Source: Erwinia sp. HDF1-3R (GTDB lineage Bacteria > Pseudomonadota > Gammaproteobacteria > Enterobacterales > Enterobacteriaceae). Taken from it: a stretch of 64,000 bases of DNA. The notes beneath the pieces were generated by a model. It did not search any database, was not told the DNA's origin, and saw nothing but the letters and a program-made list of their open reading frames with translations. Position 1 is the stretch's first letter; each line of letters opens with the position of its first letter. Shown here in pieces: positions 1 to 9,646 of the stretch. Position numbers and translations under genes: made by a program. The stretch spans positions 2,480,001 to 2,544,000 of the forward strand of contig NZ_CP155071.1 in the NCBI RefSeq assembly GCF_039621855.1, read 5' to 3'.

Positions 1-1578
1 CGCGCGACGATCGTCATCCGTTCCGGCAGAAAGCCGGAATCGGGAGACGGAGAGCGTCAGCTCCTCGGTCTGGCGTTCCAGCGAGCTGGCGGCGGCAGAG
101 ACCTGTTCAACCAGCGAGGCATTCTGCTGGGTGACGCTATCCATTTCAGTAATGGCGGTGCCGACCTGTGAGATCCCTTTGCTCTGCTCTTCCGAGGCCG
201 AGGCGATCTGTTTCATGATCTCCGTGACTTCGGCGACTGATTTCAGCATCTCATCCATGGTACTTCCGGCCTCGCCGACCAGACGTGATCCGCTGTCGAT
301 GCGGCTCACGGAGTCTGCGATCAGCGTTTCAATCTCCTTCGCCGCACCTGCGCTGCGCTGCGCCAGATTACGTACTTCGCTGGCCACAACGGCAAAACCA
401 CGCCCCTGCTCACCGGCCCGCGCGGCTTCGACGGCGGCGTTCAGCGCGAGGATATTGGTCTGGAAGGCAATACTGTTAATCACGCTGGTGATTTCTGCGA
501 TTTTATTCGAACTGTCGGTGATGCCTTTCATGGTGGTGACCACATCCGCGACCAGCCTGCCACCTTTCCCGGCGGTAACCGACGCGTTCTGCGCCAGTTC
601 GCTGGCCTGGTGGGCATTATCGGCGTTGAGCTTCACCGTGGCCGTCAGCTGTTCCATGCTTGCCGCCGTCTCTTCCAGCGCCGCCGCCTGCTGTTCGGTA
701 CGTGAGGAGAGATCGTTATTACCGGATGAAATTTCCGTCGCGCCGCGATAAATACTGTCGGTACCCTGGCGAATTGCGCTAACCGCGTTACGCAGGCTCT
801 CCTGCATCTCTCGCAGCAGGGGCACCAGTTTACCGACGCAGTTACGGCCAATATCGTCAATGGGCTGGCTCAAATCGCCTTCGGCAATCTGCCGAAAGTG
901 CTGGCGAATGCCCTCCAGCGGACGCACCAGAATATTGACGAGGTAACGGTCAGTAAACAGCAAAATTAGCAGACCAATTATGACGGCCAGAACAATGACC
1001 GTTTTGGTTACCCTGGTCAGATGATCGACCGTGACGCGGGTGATATCCAGCTTTTCCCCGGCTGCGACGTTAAATTTATCCACGGTTACGCCAAACCCGC
1101 GGCTCAGTGCCGGCGTGACGCTGGCAGCATGATGACGAAATTCGTCCAGAGACGGCTGCTGGGCGAGGTGCATCTGCGGCAGAACGCCCTCATCCAGCAG
1201 TTTCTGCCAGCTGGCGATCACTGTGCTGGCGTAGGCCGGGCTGAGGGGGCCGGGCGCTTCGGCTTTGAAACTGGCAAGCTGCGCCGCCATGCTGTCGAGC
1301 GCCTTCTGCGCGGAAGCCATATCCGCTGCGGCAGAGGCACTGCCAGCCTGGCGTGATTCAATGGCGCGGGTAAGGCGGGTGATAAAGCGGAAATACTGGT
1401 CGTTACCCTTACTGAGGGTGGTCATCTGGTTTACCAGCAGGCGATCGACCTCATTCCCTTTGCCTACCGAGCTGAGGGAATAGACGCTGTACAATCCGAC
1501 CCCCAGCCATAACAGGCAGAACAGGCCGAGCACCCACAGCATAACGCTTCGGACGGTAAAATCTTTTAACAATCTCAT
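1..1578 (-). CDS. Methyl-accepting chemotaxis protein, C-terminus beyond window
   Basis: A Tar/Tsr-type transmembrane chemoreceptor that relays ligand binding to CheA/CheW. Read on the minus strand from ATG 1576-1578, it has a basic start (MRLLKDF), a first membrane segment (about residues 12-33), a periplasmic four-helix-type ligand domain, a second membrane segment (about 190-207), a HAMP domain containing [10 protein letters not shown], and the cytoplasmic signalling hairpin with the hallmark [20 protein letters not shown] followed by [20 protein letters not shown]. The methylation helices look intact. The reading frame stays open to base 1, so the extreme C-terminus, where a CheR/CheB-docking pentapeptide would lie, is not visible. 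The ligand cannot be inferred. A FliA-type promoter lies upstream. Confidence 0.95.
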   Translation of the reverse strand, partial: MRLLKDFTVRSVMLWVLGLFCLLWLGVGLYSVYSLSSVGKGNEVDRLLVNQMTTLSKGNDQYFRFITRLTRAIESRQAGSASAAADMASAQKALDSMAAQLASFKAEAPGPLSPAYASTVIASWQKLLDEGVLPQMHLAQQPSLDEFRHHAASVTPALSRGFGVTVDKFNVAAGEKLDITRVTVDHLTRVTKTVIVLAVIIGLLILLFTDRYLVNILVRPLEGIRQHFRQIAEGDLSQPIDDIGRNCVGKLVPLLREMQESLRNAVSAIRQGTDSIYRGATEISSGNNDLSSRTEQQAAALEETAASMEQLTATVKLNADNAHQASELAQNASVTAGKGGRLVADVVTTMKGITDSSNKIAEITSVINSIAFQTNILALNAAVEAARAGEQGRGFAVVASEVRNLAQRSAGAAKEIETLIADSVSRIDSGSRLVGEAGSTMDEMLKSVAEVTEIMKQIASASEEQSKGISQVGTAITEMDSVTQQNASLVEQVSAAASSLERQTEELTLSVSRFRLSAGTDDDRRA

Positions 1579-1642
1579 AACTTCTCCAACGCTAAAGGAA
1601 TACTGAATCCTTCGTCCCAGTCTGAGGGACGCATATCTCCTT

Positions 1643-1669
1643 TTATCGGCACGTCAGAGCAAAGTATGA
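1643..1669 (-). promoter_or_regulatory. Candidate FliA (sigma-28) promoter of the chemoreceptor gene
   Basis: On the minus strand a perfect GCCGATAA (sigma-28 -10 consensus) occupies 1643-1650. Fifteen bases upstream stands TCAT (1666-1669), a two-of-four match to the TAAA -35 element. The site is about 65 bases before the chemoreceptor start codon, as expected for class 3 flagellar genes. Confidence 0.6.
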
Positions 1670-1807
1670 GTTAATTTTCTATATGGGTCAGAACGTTAGC
1701 TGCCCTGATAATTTGTTAAATGACTGTAGTTAAAGTTGTTTATTCATGGAAGGTTACACTCAGCTAATGAAAACCTGTTTTAAAAAAGTGGCTGTTTTGT
1801 TAATTGA

Positions 1808-3340
1808 TTATACATCCAGGCGTACCATCCTGCTGACCAGCAGGCGAAAGAGCTGAGTGCGCCGCCGCATAAATCGCTTCTCCAGCCTGATGACGCTGCG
1901 TCCCTGCTCACCAAAGCGCATGATCTCATCCTGCCCGGGCTGCCAGGCGGGCCAGGTCACCTCACCGGAAAGCGTCTGAGTGGAAGCGGATGCATCGCGG
2001 GCGAAGCGCAGCCAGTATTCGCTGACCTTTTGCGCGAATGTGCGGTCGGCGTCGCTAAAAGGCGGTTCCTCGCTCTGCGCTGAAAGCGGCGTGAGCGTAT
2101 CCATGGTGTAGGGGATTTCATTGCCATGCGCGGTGCCGTACGGATAGATCTCCCGGGCGTTTTCTGAGACGTAGTCAAAGTAGTAGCGCCATACGGGTGC
2201 CCCCCGTCGATGCTGTGCCAGCGCGGCGATGTGTCCCATAGTGGTGAAGGTCATATCACGCGCAACCTGGCGGCCCAGTTCGCTGTCGTCACTGATGCCG
2301 CTGTAAAGCAGGCGGATCATTTTTAACCGCAGCCCAATGCGCTGCGTTTTGCGGATATCGGCAATCACCTTTGCCGGATCGAGCCCAAAATAGCTCAGTA
2401 CGCTGGCTTCATCGCTGTTGCTGCCGATCATTAACGGCAGCCTGTGCTGGCGGGCGGCACTGAACACGTCCAGCATCGGCACGGGCAGCACCCGATCGCC
2501 CGCTATCGCCACCGGCCCGCTTCCCATTGCGCCGTCCAGCTGATAAAACGCTTCCGCCGGGAGCGCGCGCAGCTGCTCCGCCGTGGCATCCTTTAATGTG
2601 AAATGGGCGGCCACCGCCACGCCGTTCTTCAGCGCCTTTTCGCGAGGCATATCGGCAAGCGTATAGGCACTTTGCGCAATTCCCTTATGGAATAACCCAG
2701 TTGTCAGCGGAGAGGCAAACAGGGTAAGCACACTCCGCGCACCGGCAGATTCGCCAAAAACTGTGACGTTGTCACGGTTACCGCCAAAGGCCGAGATATT
2801 GCGCTGCACCCACTGGAGGGCGGCGATTTGATCGAGCAGACCGAAGTTGTTAACGTTTTCGCCCGCCTGATACTCCTTATCCAGCGCCGGATGGGCAAAA
2901 AAACCCAGATGGCCGAGTCGGTAATTGAGGGTCACCACCACCACGCCGCGCGCGGCCAGCGGCTGGCCACTGTAGGGCGGCAGCCCGCCGGAGCCGATAG
3001 CGAATCCCCCACCGTGGATCCACACCATTACCGGCAGCGCAGATGGAGGCGTCAGGTCGGGTGTCCAGACGTTTAAATAGAGACAATCCTCGCTGAGTGC
3101 ACCCGGGTCCCCGCCACCGATGGCCGAGCAATAATCACGATTCTGCCAGCTGGCGTTGCCCCACTGCGTCGCATCGCGCTCGTCCTGCCAGGGCTGGACC
3201 GGCTTAGGGGGTTGCCATCGCCGGGCGCCCACAGGAGGAGCAGCATAGGGTATGCCGCGAAACACAATAACATCGTTCTCCTGCTCCCCTTTCAGCCGGC
3301 CTTCCGCCGTCTCTGTCCTTATAAAACGCGCGTTTTTCAT
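1808..3340 (-). CDS. Type-B carboxylesterase (alpha/beta hydrolase)
   Basis: A 510-residue carboxylesterase/para-nitrobenzyl-esterase family hydrolase. The start is set at ATG 3338-3340 (MKNARFIR), which has AGGTGAG five bases upstream; a longer in-frame extension lacks such a site. Visible motifs are EDCLYLNVW (84-92), the oxyanion-hole loop HGGGFAIGSG (109-118), and the nucleophile elbow GESAGA with Ser198. A late PYGTAHGNEI segment probably gives the catalytic His. There is no signal peptide, so it is cytoplasmic. It is the last of three same-strand genes (transporter, dioxygenase, esterase) with gaps of about 90-110 bases, which may form a catabolic unit. The natural ester substrate is unknown. 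Confidence 0.88.
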   Translation of the reverse strand: MKNARFIRTETAEGRLKGEQENDVIVFRGIPYAAPPVGARRWQPPKPVQPWQDERDATQWGNASWQNRDYCSAIGGGDPGALSEDCLYLNVWTPDLTPPSALPVMVWIHGGGFAIGSGGLPPYSGQPLAARGVVVVTLNYRLGHLGFFAHPALDKEYQAGENVNNFGLLDQIAALQWVQRNISAFGGNRDNVTVFGESAGARSVLTLFASPLTTGLFHKGIAQSAYTLADMPREKALKNGVAVAAHFTLKDATAEQLRALPAEAFYQLDGAMGSGPVAIAGDRVLPVPMLDVFSAARQHRLPLMIGSNSDEASVLSYFGLDPAKVIADIRKTQRIGLRLKMIRLLYSGISDDSELGRQVARDMTFTTMGHIAALAQHRRGAPVWRYYFDYVSENAREIYPYGTAHGNEIPYTMDTLTPLSAQSEEPPFSDADRTFAQKVSEYWLRFARDASASTQTLSGEVTWPAWQPGQDEIMRFGEQGRSVIRLEKRFMRRRTQLFRLLVSRMVRLDV

Positions 3341-3453
3341 TATCTCACCTGTAACAAGTCTGCTGACTAGTATTTGCAGACCCAGGACCAAAGTCCACTC
3401 AAGCGCGTTATTTGCAGATTATGCTTAAACGCCGGTACGGGCGCAGGCTGGCA

Positions 3454-4827
3454 TTACCCTTCTGCATCCTGACTGACCGGACGGGTAAGACCGCAGCGCC
3501 CCAGGCTCTGCTGCTCGCGCTGCTGGTAAAGGGTGAGTTCATCAGCCACTTCGGCCCCCAGAGCGGCTTCAAACACCTCGCGTTCAGATCGTCCCCGAGC
3601 CTGCACGCGGGCCTGTTCACCGAGATTCGACTGGAAAATTCCGGCCGCACTGACCGGCAGAAAGTCTTCATAGACCATCGGAGTGGCAACAAGCAGGCCG
3701 CGATCGATCAGTTCTTCAGGGTCTGCGTCAGCGGCTATCGCTGCGGGACTGGCCTGGCCTTTCTCGGTCAGTGCCCAGTTAAACCATGCCAGCCCCTGCT
3801 GGCGGAGCTTACGTGCATCATCTGGAAAAGCAGTGAATGCTGCCGTCAGGCGCTGTTGATGCGTGACGTTGTCACTGGAAGTGCCCGCTTCCTGCAGTAA
3901 TCTGTCGTAGAGCGCCCGTCCTTTAGCGGTTAGCGCCACACCGCGCTGTTCGATCTCGCCAAAACGCGCGGTATGCGTGCCCGCGATGCGATCGGTAAAG
4001 TTAACCGGTTCATCCAGCGCTTTAAAGCTGGTCTGCCGAAGCAGCAATCCCACACGGCGTGTCGGCGGGCCTTCAATAATCGCTTTGGGGCTGATCCCCA
4101 CTTCCGGCATCCGTGCCTGCACGCGATCGATATCCAGCGTGCGCGGCGTAAGGTGGTTAATGTGGCAGCCGGGGAAACAGACAACATCGGCAATTAACCG
4201 ATGCTGCTGGCTCAGCGCCTCATAGGTGTCGCTATCAACGGTTGTTTGCTGATGCCAGCGGAACGTCTCCAGCGATTCGTGAATAAAGGCCCTGGCCTGC
4301 GCCTGACTGAAACCACCCTGCCGCTGGTGCAGGGCAATCAGCTCACGACAGTCAGCGGTGAAAATATCCCGGGCGGCGAGCACCTCTGTGGCTTTTGCCC
4401 GCAGATGCGGATCGTCAATCAGATCCAGACGCAGCAGCGAGGTAAATAACCGGAAGGGATTGATACTGAGCGCGCGATCGTCGATGGGCCGGAAGGCCGT
4501 TGAATGCACCGGCACGCCGGCCTGGGAGAGATCGTAATAGCCGACCGGGAACATACCCATAATGGCGAACAGTTCACGCAGCGTGGAAAGCTCCGCCGCC
4601 GTGCCGACGCGTATTGCGCCGTGGCGCTCTACGCTGAGACGGGAAAGCTCCCCGGCTGCGGCGAGCTGAGTTTTCAGCGCCGGATCCTGCTCCAGCACCT
4701 CACTATTCACCTGCGCGACCAGCTTCAGCAGCGTGCCGTACTGTGGCACCTCACGCTGATACATGTCCGACATCGCGCTGGCGAACCCGGCGCGGATACT
4801 GTCTGCTGAAACCCATGAGTCTGCCAT
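3454..4827 (-). CDS. hglS: 2-oxoadipate dioxygenase/decarboxylase family protein (HglS/YdcJ, DUF1338)
   Basis: A 457-residue member of the VOC-fold DUF1338 family. The characterised Pseudomonas HglS is a metal-dependent enzyme that converts 2-oxoadipate to D-2-hydroxyglutarate in lysine breakdown; Escherichia coli YdcJ is the enteric homologue. Candidate metal ligands are placed as the family predicts: His69 in ERHGAIRVGT, His222/His225 in FPGCHINHLTPRTLD, and Glu291 in RFGEIEQRG. The length is normal. It lies 91 bases downstream of an aromatic-acid-type transporter on the same strand, so transport and oxidation of a carboxylate may be linked. Family assignment is firm; the exact substrate here is inferred. 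Confidence 0.85.
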   Translation of the reverse strand: MADSWVSADSIRAGFASAMSDMYQREVPQYGTLLKLVAQVNSEVLEQDPALKTQLAAAGELSRLSVERHGAIRVGTAAELSTLRELFAIMGMFPVGYYDLSQAGVPVHSTAFRPIDDRALSINPFRLFTSLLRLDLIDDPHLRAKATEVLAARDIFTADCRELIALHQRQGGFSQAQARAFIHESLETFRWHQQTTVDSDTYEALSQQHRLIADVVCFPGCHINHLTPRTLDIDRVQARMPEVGISPKAIIEGPPTRRVGLLLRQTSFKALDEPVNFTDRIAGTHTARFGEIEQRGVALTAKGRALYDRLLQEAGTSSDNVTHQQRLTAAFTAFPDDARKLRQQGLAWFNWALTEKGQASPAAIAADADPEELIDRGLLVATPMVYEDFLPVSAAGIFQSNLGEQARVQARGRSEREVFEAALGAEVADELTLYQQREQQSLGRCGLTRPVSQDAEG

Positions 4828-4918
4828 CGTCTGACCTTTTCTGCTGCGGGAATGCGCTCAGATTACTGGAAACTCAGCGGCACAGAGAAAAAAATGAGCA
4901 AACTGTGATCCGGCAAGG

Positions 4919-6241
4919 CTAATCGCGACGATAGCCATAGCGGTATTTTGCCAGCAGCATCAGCGTGGTCAGCAGCGCCGGGAGGGCCAGACTGGTAAAT
5001 ACCTCGGTGATATGCCAGCCGATCGCCAGCATCTGCGCCCCAACAAAGGCGCTGAGAATGGCCCCCATGCGCCCCACTCCATGCATCCAGCTGGACCCGG
5101 TTGCCCGGGCATGGGTAGGATAGTAGCTGGCAGAGAGCGCATTCATTCCGGTATTGGCACCGTTCAGGCAAAAACCGCTGCCGAAGGCGACCAGGCTCAG
5201 CGTAAGCGTATGCGCGGGCACATAGCCAATCGCTACCGTGGCGATAGCACCGACGAAGTAGATCGCCGCCAGCGCCAGATTGGCATTGAAACGGTCCATC
5301 AACCAGCCCGCAAACAGCGAGCCAAGCGTCCCCCCAGCCTGGTATACGGCGGTCACCAGCGCCGCCTGCGTCACCGTCATTCCCATGTCTTTTATCAGCG
5401 TCGGCAGCCAGCTGCCGATCAGATAAACCAGAAACAGCCCCATAAAGTAGCCGCACCACAGCATAGTGCTGCCAAACAGGTAAGGTCGCGTCAGTACCAG
5501 ACCGACCGCGCCCCGGTCAGGCTTTTTTTCACCGCAGGCAAAGTGGCTGTCCGGCCCCGTTGTTCCCGGCGCCATCTGCTCGACAATCTGGCGGATCAGC
5601 GGCGCAGGCGCCTCGCGTGAAAGCAGGAACTGCACCGATTCCGGCAGCCACTTCAGCAAAAAAGGAACGATGACTAACGGCAGCACGCCACCCAAAATCA
5701 GTACCGCGTGCCAGCCAGCCGTGGGGATAAGCCAGGATGCGGCAAAGCCGCCTGCTGCCGCACCGAAGGTGAAGCCACAAAATACGACGGTGATCAGAAA
5801 TGCGCGCCTGCGCGCCGGAGAGTATTCTGCAACCAGGGTGCCCACATTTGGCATGGCCGCGCCCAGGCCAAGCCCGGTAAGAAAGCGGAACAACATCATC
5901 TGCTCAGGAGTGTTCGCAAACGCCGTCGCCAGCGTTAGCAGGCCAAAAAAGAGCACGCTGCTAATGATAATCACCCGGCGGCCAAAGCGATCCGCCAGCG
6001 GGCCTGCCGTCATCGCGCCCAACGCCAGCCCCACCAGCGCGGCACCAATCACCGCCCCCAGCTGTTGGGTACTGACGCCCCATGCCGTTTTCAGCGCGGG
6101 GGCAATAAACCCCATCAGGGCGATATCCATGCCGTCCATCGCCACGACGGCAAAACTGAGCAGGATAATGCGCTGCTGATAGCGGCTTAAGCTGCCCTCA
6201 TTAATCAAGGTTCGTACATCAATCGCGGCGGTGCTCTCCAC
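4919..6241 (-). CDS. MFS transporter, aromatic acid:H+ symporter (AAHS) type
   Basis: An inner-membrane major facilitator of about 440 residues with twelve predicted helices. The AAHS-like first-helix signature DGMDIALMGFIAPAL, the loop GPLADRFGRR and the helix-5 motif around GFTFGAAAGG resemble PcaK/BenK/MhpT-type uptake systems. The frame extends upstream to a TTG at 6290-6292, but GTG 6239-6241 (VESTAAIDV) has AGGGAG seven bases upstream and is preferred. It heads the same-strand run that continues into hglS-like and carboxylesterase genes. The substrate is inferred only: an aromatic or related organic acid is likely. Confidence 0.85.
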   Translation of the reverse strand: MESTAAIDVRTLINEGSLSRYQQRIILLSFAVVAMDGMDIALMGFIAPALKTAWGVSTQQLGAVIGAALVGLALGAMTAGPLADRFGRRVIIISSVLFFGLLTLATAFANTPEQMMLFRFLTGLGLGAAMPNVGTLVAEYSPARRRAFLITVVFCGFTFGAAAGGFAASWLIPTAGWHAVLILGGVLPLVIVPFLLKWLPESVQFLLSREAPAPLIRQIVEQMAPGTTGPDSHFACGEKKPDRGAVGLVLTRPYLFGSTMLWCGYFMGLFLVYLIGSWLPTLIKDMGMTVTQAALVTAVYQAGGTLGSLFAGWLMDRFNANLALAAIYFVGAIATVAIGYVPAHTLTLSLVAFGSGFCLNGANTGMNALSASYYPTHARATGSSWMHGVGRMGAILSAFVGAQMLAIGWHITEVFTSLALPALLTTLMLLAKYRYGYRRD

Positions 6242-6434
6242 GTTATCGCTCCCTGGTTCCGGCGGGTCACAATCGGCTGGCGGTGACCCCAAAAAAGTGC
6301 CGGCTATGATAACGGATTGCGCGCGATTTCTCCTGAATAAATAGGGCCATTTTGTGTGCAGTAATACTTGTCATACCAGGAAAGATGCCTAAGAGTGACG
6401 TTGTCACGCGGGTTACTGTAACAACGCCGATCAA

Positions 6435-7001
6435 TCAGCGGCTGCGTTTAGCATGACGCTCACGATTATCCAGTCGCGCACGTTCACTTTTACGCAGCGC
6501 CACGTAGCAGGCCCCGCTTCCGCCGTGCTGAACCTGTGCACTACAGAAACTCTGGACGTTTTCAAACTGCTGCAGCCAGCGTGAGAGAAAACTGCGCACA
6601 ATATTGGCATGAGAGGTCGTATTCCGGCCTTTACCATGAATAATTAACAGATTGCGAATATTGTCCTTTTCCGACTGGCACATAAATTGATAGAGCGACT
6701 GACGACAGGTTTCAACCGGCTGGCGGATGAGATTCAGGCTGGCCTCGGGGCGATACTTTCCCTGGCGCAGCTTGTCCAGCACGCCCTGCTGGATCCCTTC
6801 GGCTTTATATTCCAGCGGGGTGATAAGCGGCAGCAGATCGTCCAGGCTGTCGATCAGCGGATTATCTGGCGTGTCGTCGTCGGGCGATCGTGGAGGAGTG
6901 AGCGTGGGAGGTCTTAACCAGAGAACATTCTCACCATCACTCAGCGGCGTAACGTCGCCCATTGCCTCTCTGAACAGCGCGTTATCATCAGGATTTGTCA
7001 T
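6435..7001 (-). CDS. smrA: DNA endonuclease SmrA
   Basis: A 188-residue Smr-domain protein close in length and sequence to Escherichia coli SmrA (YdaL), a structure-dependent nicking endonuclease. The Smr core includes NVLIIHGKGR-like text (here NLLIIHGKGRNTTSHANIVR) and HGGSGACYVALRKS, and the tail RHAKRSR is typical. The family LDLHG motif is degenerate (LNLI), as in other SmrA proteins. It is monocistronic by spacing: 142 bases separate it from the transporter start at 6241 and about 100 from the end of dalR at 7099. The biological role of SmrA remains poorly defined. Confidence 0.92.
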   Translation of the reverse strand: MTNPDDNALFREAMGDVTPLSDGENVLWLRPPTLTPPRSPDDDTPDNPLIDSLDDLLPLITPLEYKAEGIQQGVLDKLRQGKYRPEASLNLIRQPVETCRQSLYQFMCQSEKDNIRNLLIIHGKGRNTTSHANIVRSFLSRWLQQFENVQSFCSAQVQHGGSGACYVALRKSERARLDNRERHAKRSR

Positions 7002-7098
7002 GGCATGCCTCCGATGGGGTCAGCGTGAGGCGGAGGGCGACTCACGCGGAAATGACTGCCGGACAAGTTTAGCAAATCTTCCGGGCGAGCGTCTTTCC

Positions 7099-8052
7099 CT
7101 AATCCTCTGCCGCCAGGGCAAATCTGGCGCTCTCTTCGTCCGTCACCAGGCCTGATATCCATCCCCCTTTCAGCACGGCGCAGATTGCCCGATGCTTCTC
7201 CTGCCCTCCGGCAAAAGCGATGACGCTGCGCGAGGTGGCGGAGGTCAGCCTGACGCTGGTGAGCCGCGCATCCAGATCGCTGCTGACCCGCTGTCCGTCC
7301 TCACCGATGAAATGCCCGAGCATTTCGGCGGCTACCTGCTGTTTTTCCAGCATGGCGACCTGCTCGTCGCTGATAAAACCGTCGACATTGAGCGGACAGC
7401 CAGGCGCAACCTGCCCGATCCCGACATAGAGCACATCCGCCTGCGCGGCTTTCTCGGTGACCGTACGGTAGATCCGGTGGTTGCACCACAGCGCGCGATC
7501 CTGTTCGCTGTCGGCGTAGAGTGGCGCGGGCAGAATAAAATAGCGTCCCTGCGTTTTCTCCGCCATCCACAGCGGCACGTCGTAGCGGGTACAGGAGCCA
7601 TCGCTGGCAATCGCGCCAATCAGCGAGACGCAGCTGTGTTGCGGACGATCGAATAGCGGCAATTCATCTATCGTGGCACGCAGCGTTCTGCCCGATCCCA
7701 CGGCGATGGTCTGTGGCGTTTCGAGCTTTAATGTCTGCCCCATCACCTCCGCCCCTGCCACGGCAATCATCTGCTGAAGCCCCTCTGGCCCCGCACCTGA
7801 CGAGGGCACCACCTGGCAAAAATCGAGTTTGAAGCGCGTTTTAAGGCGCCCGGCCAGCGTCATACAGTCTGCGACCGGATGCGCAATGGTGACGCTAACC
7901 AGTCCCTGCTCGCTGGCCATGGCGACCAGACGCTGCGCCACCTGGCGGGAAACGCCCAGCTTGTCGGCAATCTGATGCTGGGTTTCCCCCGCAACGTAGT
8001 ACAGCCAGGCGGCCCGGGCAGCCTGGTCCAGCTTCCTGTCGTGCTTGCTCAT
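7099..8052 (-). CDS. dalR: SorC-family sugar-binding regulator, probable D-arabinitol repressor DalR
   Basis: A 317-residue SorC/DeoR-like regulator. The N-terminus holds a helix-turn-helix (HQIADKLGVSRQVAQRLV, about residues 25-45), and the rest is the sugar-phosphate-isomerase-like ligand-binding domain (IAVGSGRTLRATID and VGIGQVAPGCPLNVDGFISD). The start is placed at ATG 8050-8052 (MSKHDRKLDQ), the usual family N-terminus; an in-frame extension to 8118 is less likely. It is transcribed divergently from dalDKT, as in the Klebsiella dal locus, so it probably controls that operon in response to arabinitol or a derivative. The ligand is inferred from the neighbours. Confidence 0.85.
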   Translation of the reverse strand: MSKHDRKLDQAARAAWLYYVAGETQHQIADKLGVSRQVAQRLVAMASEQGLVSVTIAHPVADCMTLAGRLKTRFKLDFCQVVPSSGAGPEGLQQMIAVAGAEVMGQTLKLETPQTIAVGSGRTLRATIDELPLFDRPQHSCVSLIGAIASDGSCTRYDVPLWMAEKTQGRYFILPAPLYADSEQDRALWCNHRIYRTVTEKAAQADVLYVGIGQVAPGCPLNVDGFISDEQVAMLEKQQVAAEMLGHFIGEDGQRVSSDLDARLTSVRLTSATSRSVIAFAGGQEKHRAICAVLKGGWISGLVTDEESARFALAAED

Positions 8053-8103
8053 GAGTGTGCTCTGCAATTTTTTTCTAAGCTTACTCTGAATAATTGCCCA
8101 GCT

Positions 8104-8220
8104 TTCGGGCAAAAGCAAATTGTGTGATCGGTTCCGCAGACAACAGCTCAGTTTGACAGCAGGCTATAGCACATCAGGCAAAAGCTCATGGTGAGAGCAA
8201 ATGCCCAATTAACAGGAGAG
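8104..8220. promoter_or_regulatory. dalR/dalD intergenic control region
   Basis: The divergent intergenic segment contains two direct copies of GGCAAAAGC (starting about 8108 and 8177) and a related inverted GAGCAAATGCCC just before the dalD ribosome site, which are candidate regulator operators. A TTGACA hexamer lies at 8153-8158, but I see no convincing -10 at standard spacing. AGGAG at 8213-8217 is the dalD ribosome-binding site. Confidence 0.4.
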
Positions 8221-8221
8221 T

Positions 8222-9646
8222 ATGATGACTGCTTCAACCCATTCCGTCTGGATGCACATCGGTGCTGGCTCTTTCCATCGCGCCCACCAGGCCTGGTATC
8301 TCCACCGCCTGCGCGAACAGGGAGACAAAGCGTGGCATATTGCACTGAGTAATATTCGTGACGACGCCGTCCCGCTGCTGACGGCACTGACCGCGCAGCA
8401 AGGGGAGTATGTGCTGGAGACCGTGACGCCGGAAGGGGATCGCGCCTACGAAAAAATCAGTTCGATCAGAACCATTGTCCCCTGGGACGCTGAGCTGAAA
8501 GGGATGATTGCTCAGGGGGCCGATGCGGCAACGCGCGTAATTGCCTTTACCGTGACGGAGAGCGGCTACTATCTGGATAACGATCATCAGCTTGATGCTC
8601 AGCATCCCGATATTCAGGCTGACCTGCAGGGCGAAGCGCGTACCCTGTATGGTGCGCTGACCCGCGTGCTGCTGGCGCGTATGGCCGCGCACGGGGATCC
8701 GGTCACCCTGCTGAACTGTGACAATCTTCGCCATAACGGTGAGCGCTTCCGCCAGGGCTTTTTGACCTTCCTTTCGCTGCGCAAAGAGGAGGCGCTGTAC
8801 GCCTGGGTGCGTGACCAGACCACGTCGCCCAATACTATGGTCGATCGCATCACTCCTCGCCCGACCGACGATATCGCCCCGCGCGTGCTGAAGGCCACCG
8901 GCTTTCGCGACAGCGCACCGGTGATGGCCGAGTCGTTTATTCAGTGGGTAATCGAAGATGATTTCGCTGCGGGCCGCCCGGCGCTGGAAAATGTCGGCGT
9001 CGAACTGGTGGACTCGGTTCTGCCCTGGGAAGAGGCGAAAATCCGTATATTGAACGCCAGCCACAGCTGCATTGCCTGGGCAGGCACGCTGGTGGGGCAG
9101 CTCTGCATCCATCAGAGTACGCAAACTCCGGAGATCAAGGAGATGGCGTGGGAGTATGTCACGCAGGATGTTATCCCCTCGCTTCTGCCCAGCCCGCTTG
9201 ACCTTGAAGAGTATCGTGATGTCGTGCTGGCCCGCTTTGCGAATCCCTGGATACGTGACACCAACCAGCGCGTGGCGGCAGACGGCCTCTCTAAAATACC
9301 GGGCTTCATCACCCCCACGCTAATGGAACGCTATGCCAGCGGCGAGACGCCGCGTGCAACCGCGGTTCTTCCCGCCCTGTTCTTTCTTTTCCTCCAGCGC
9401 TGGTACGCTGAGGCACTCCCGTATGCCTATCAGGATGGTGCGCTCAATGCGCCCGAACTGCATGCCCTGCTGGGCCGGGAGGATGCGCTACAGCGTTTTG
9501 CCAGCGATGAGACGCTGTTTGGTCCCCTCGCCCATAAAGCGGAATTTGCCACCCTGCTACAGGACACCGTAACCAGCCTGACCGACTGGGCAAAACAGCC
9601 CCAGCCGGTAAGCGACGAGGGAGTCGATTATGTATCTGGGAATTGA
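8222..9646 (+). CDS. dalD: D-arabinitol 4-dehydrogenase
   Basis: A 474-residue polyol dehydrogenase of the long-chain mannitol dehydrogenase family that oxidises D-arabinitol to D-xylulose with NAD. The N-terminal nucleotide-binding region starts [15 protein letters not shown] (12-26). The family catalytic motif [10 protein letters not shown] gives Lys273, Asn278 and His281. Two in-frame ATGs (8222 and 8225) both suit the AGGAG at 8213-8217. It overlaps dalK by 17 bases. The call of arabinitol rather than mannitol or fructuronate rests on its partners: a xylulokinase, an RbtT/DalT-type transporter and a SorC regulator. Confidence 0.92.
   Translation: MMTASTHSVWMHIGAGSFHRAHQAWYLHRLREQGDKAWHIALSNIRDDAVPLLTALTAQQGEYVLETVTPEGDRAYEKISSIRTIVPWDAELKGMIAQGADAATRVIAFTVTESGYYLDNDHQLDAQHPDIQADLQGEARTLYGALTRVLLARMAAHGDPVTLLNCDNLRHNGERFRQGFLTFLSLRKEEALYAWVRDQTTSPNTMVDRITPRPTDDIAPRVLKATGFRDSAPVMAESFIQWVIEDDFAAGRPALENVGVELVDSVLPWEEAKIRILNASHSCIAWAGTLVGQLCIHQSTQTPEIKEMAWEYVTQDVIPSLLPSPLDLEEYRDVVLARFANPWIRDTNQRVAADGLSKIPGFITPTLMERYASGETPRATAVLPALFFLFLQRWYAEALPYAYQDGALNAPELHALLGREDALQRFASDETLFGPLAHKAEFATLLQDTVTSLTDWAKQPQPVSDEGVDYVSGN

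Noticed and set aside
131..751. 206-residue plus-strand frame near the left edge
   Set aside because: It is antisense to the chemoreceptor signalling domain, whose minus-strand frame is unambiguous.
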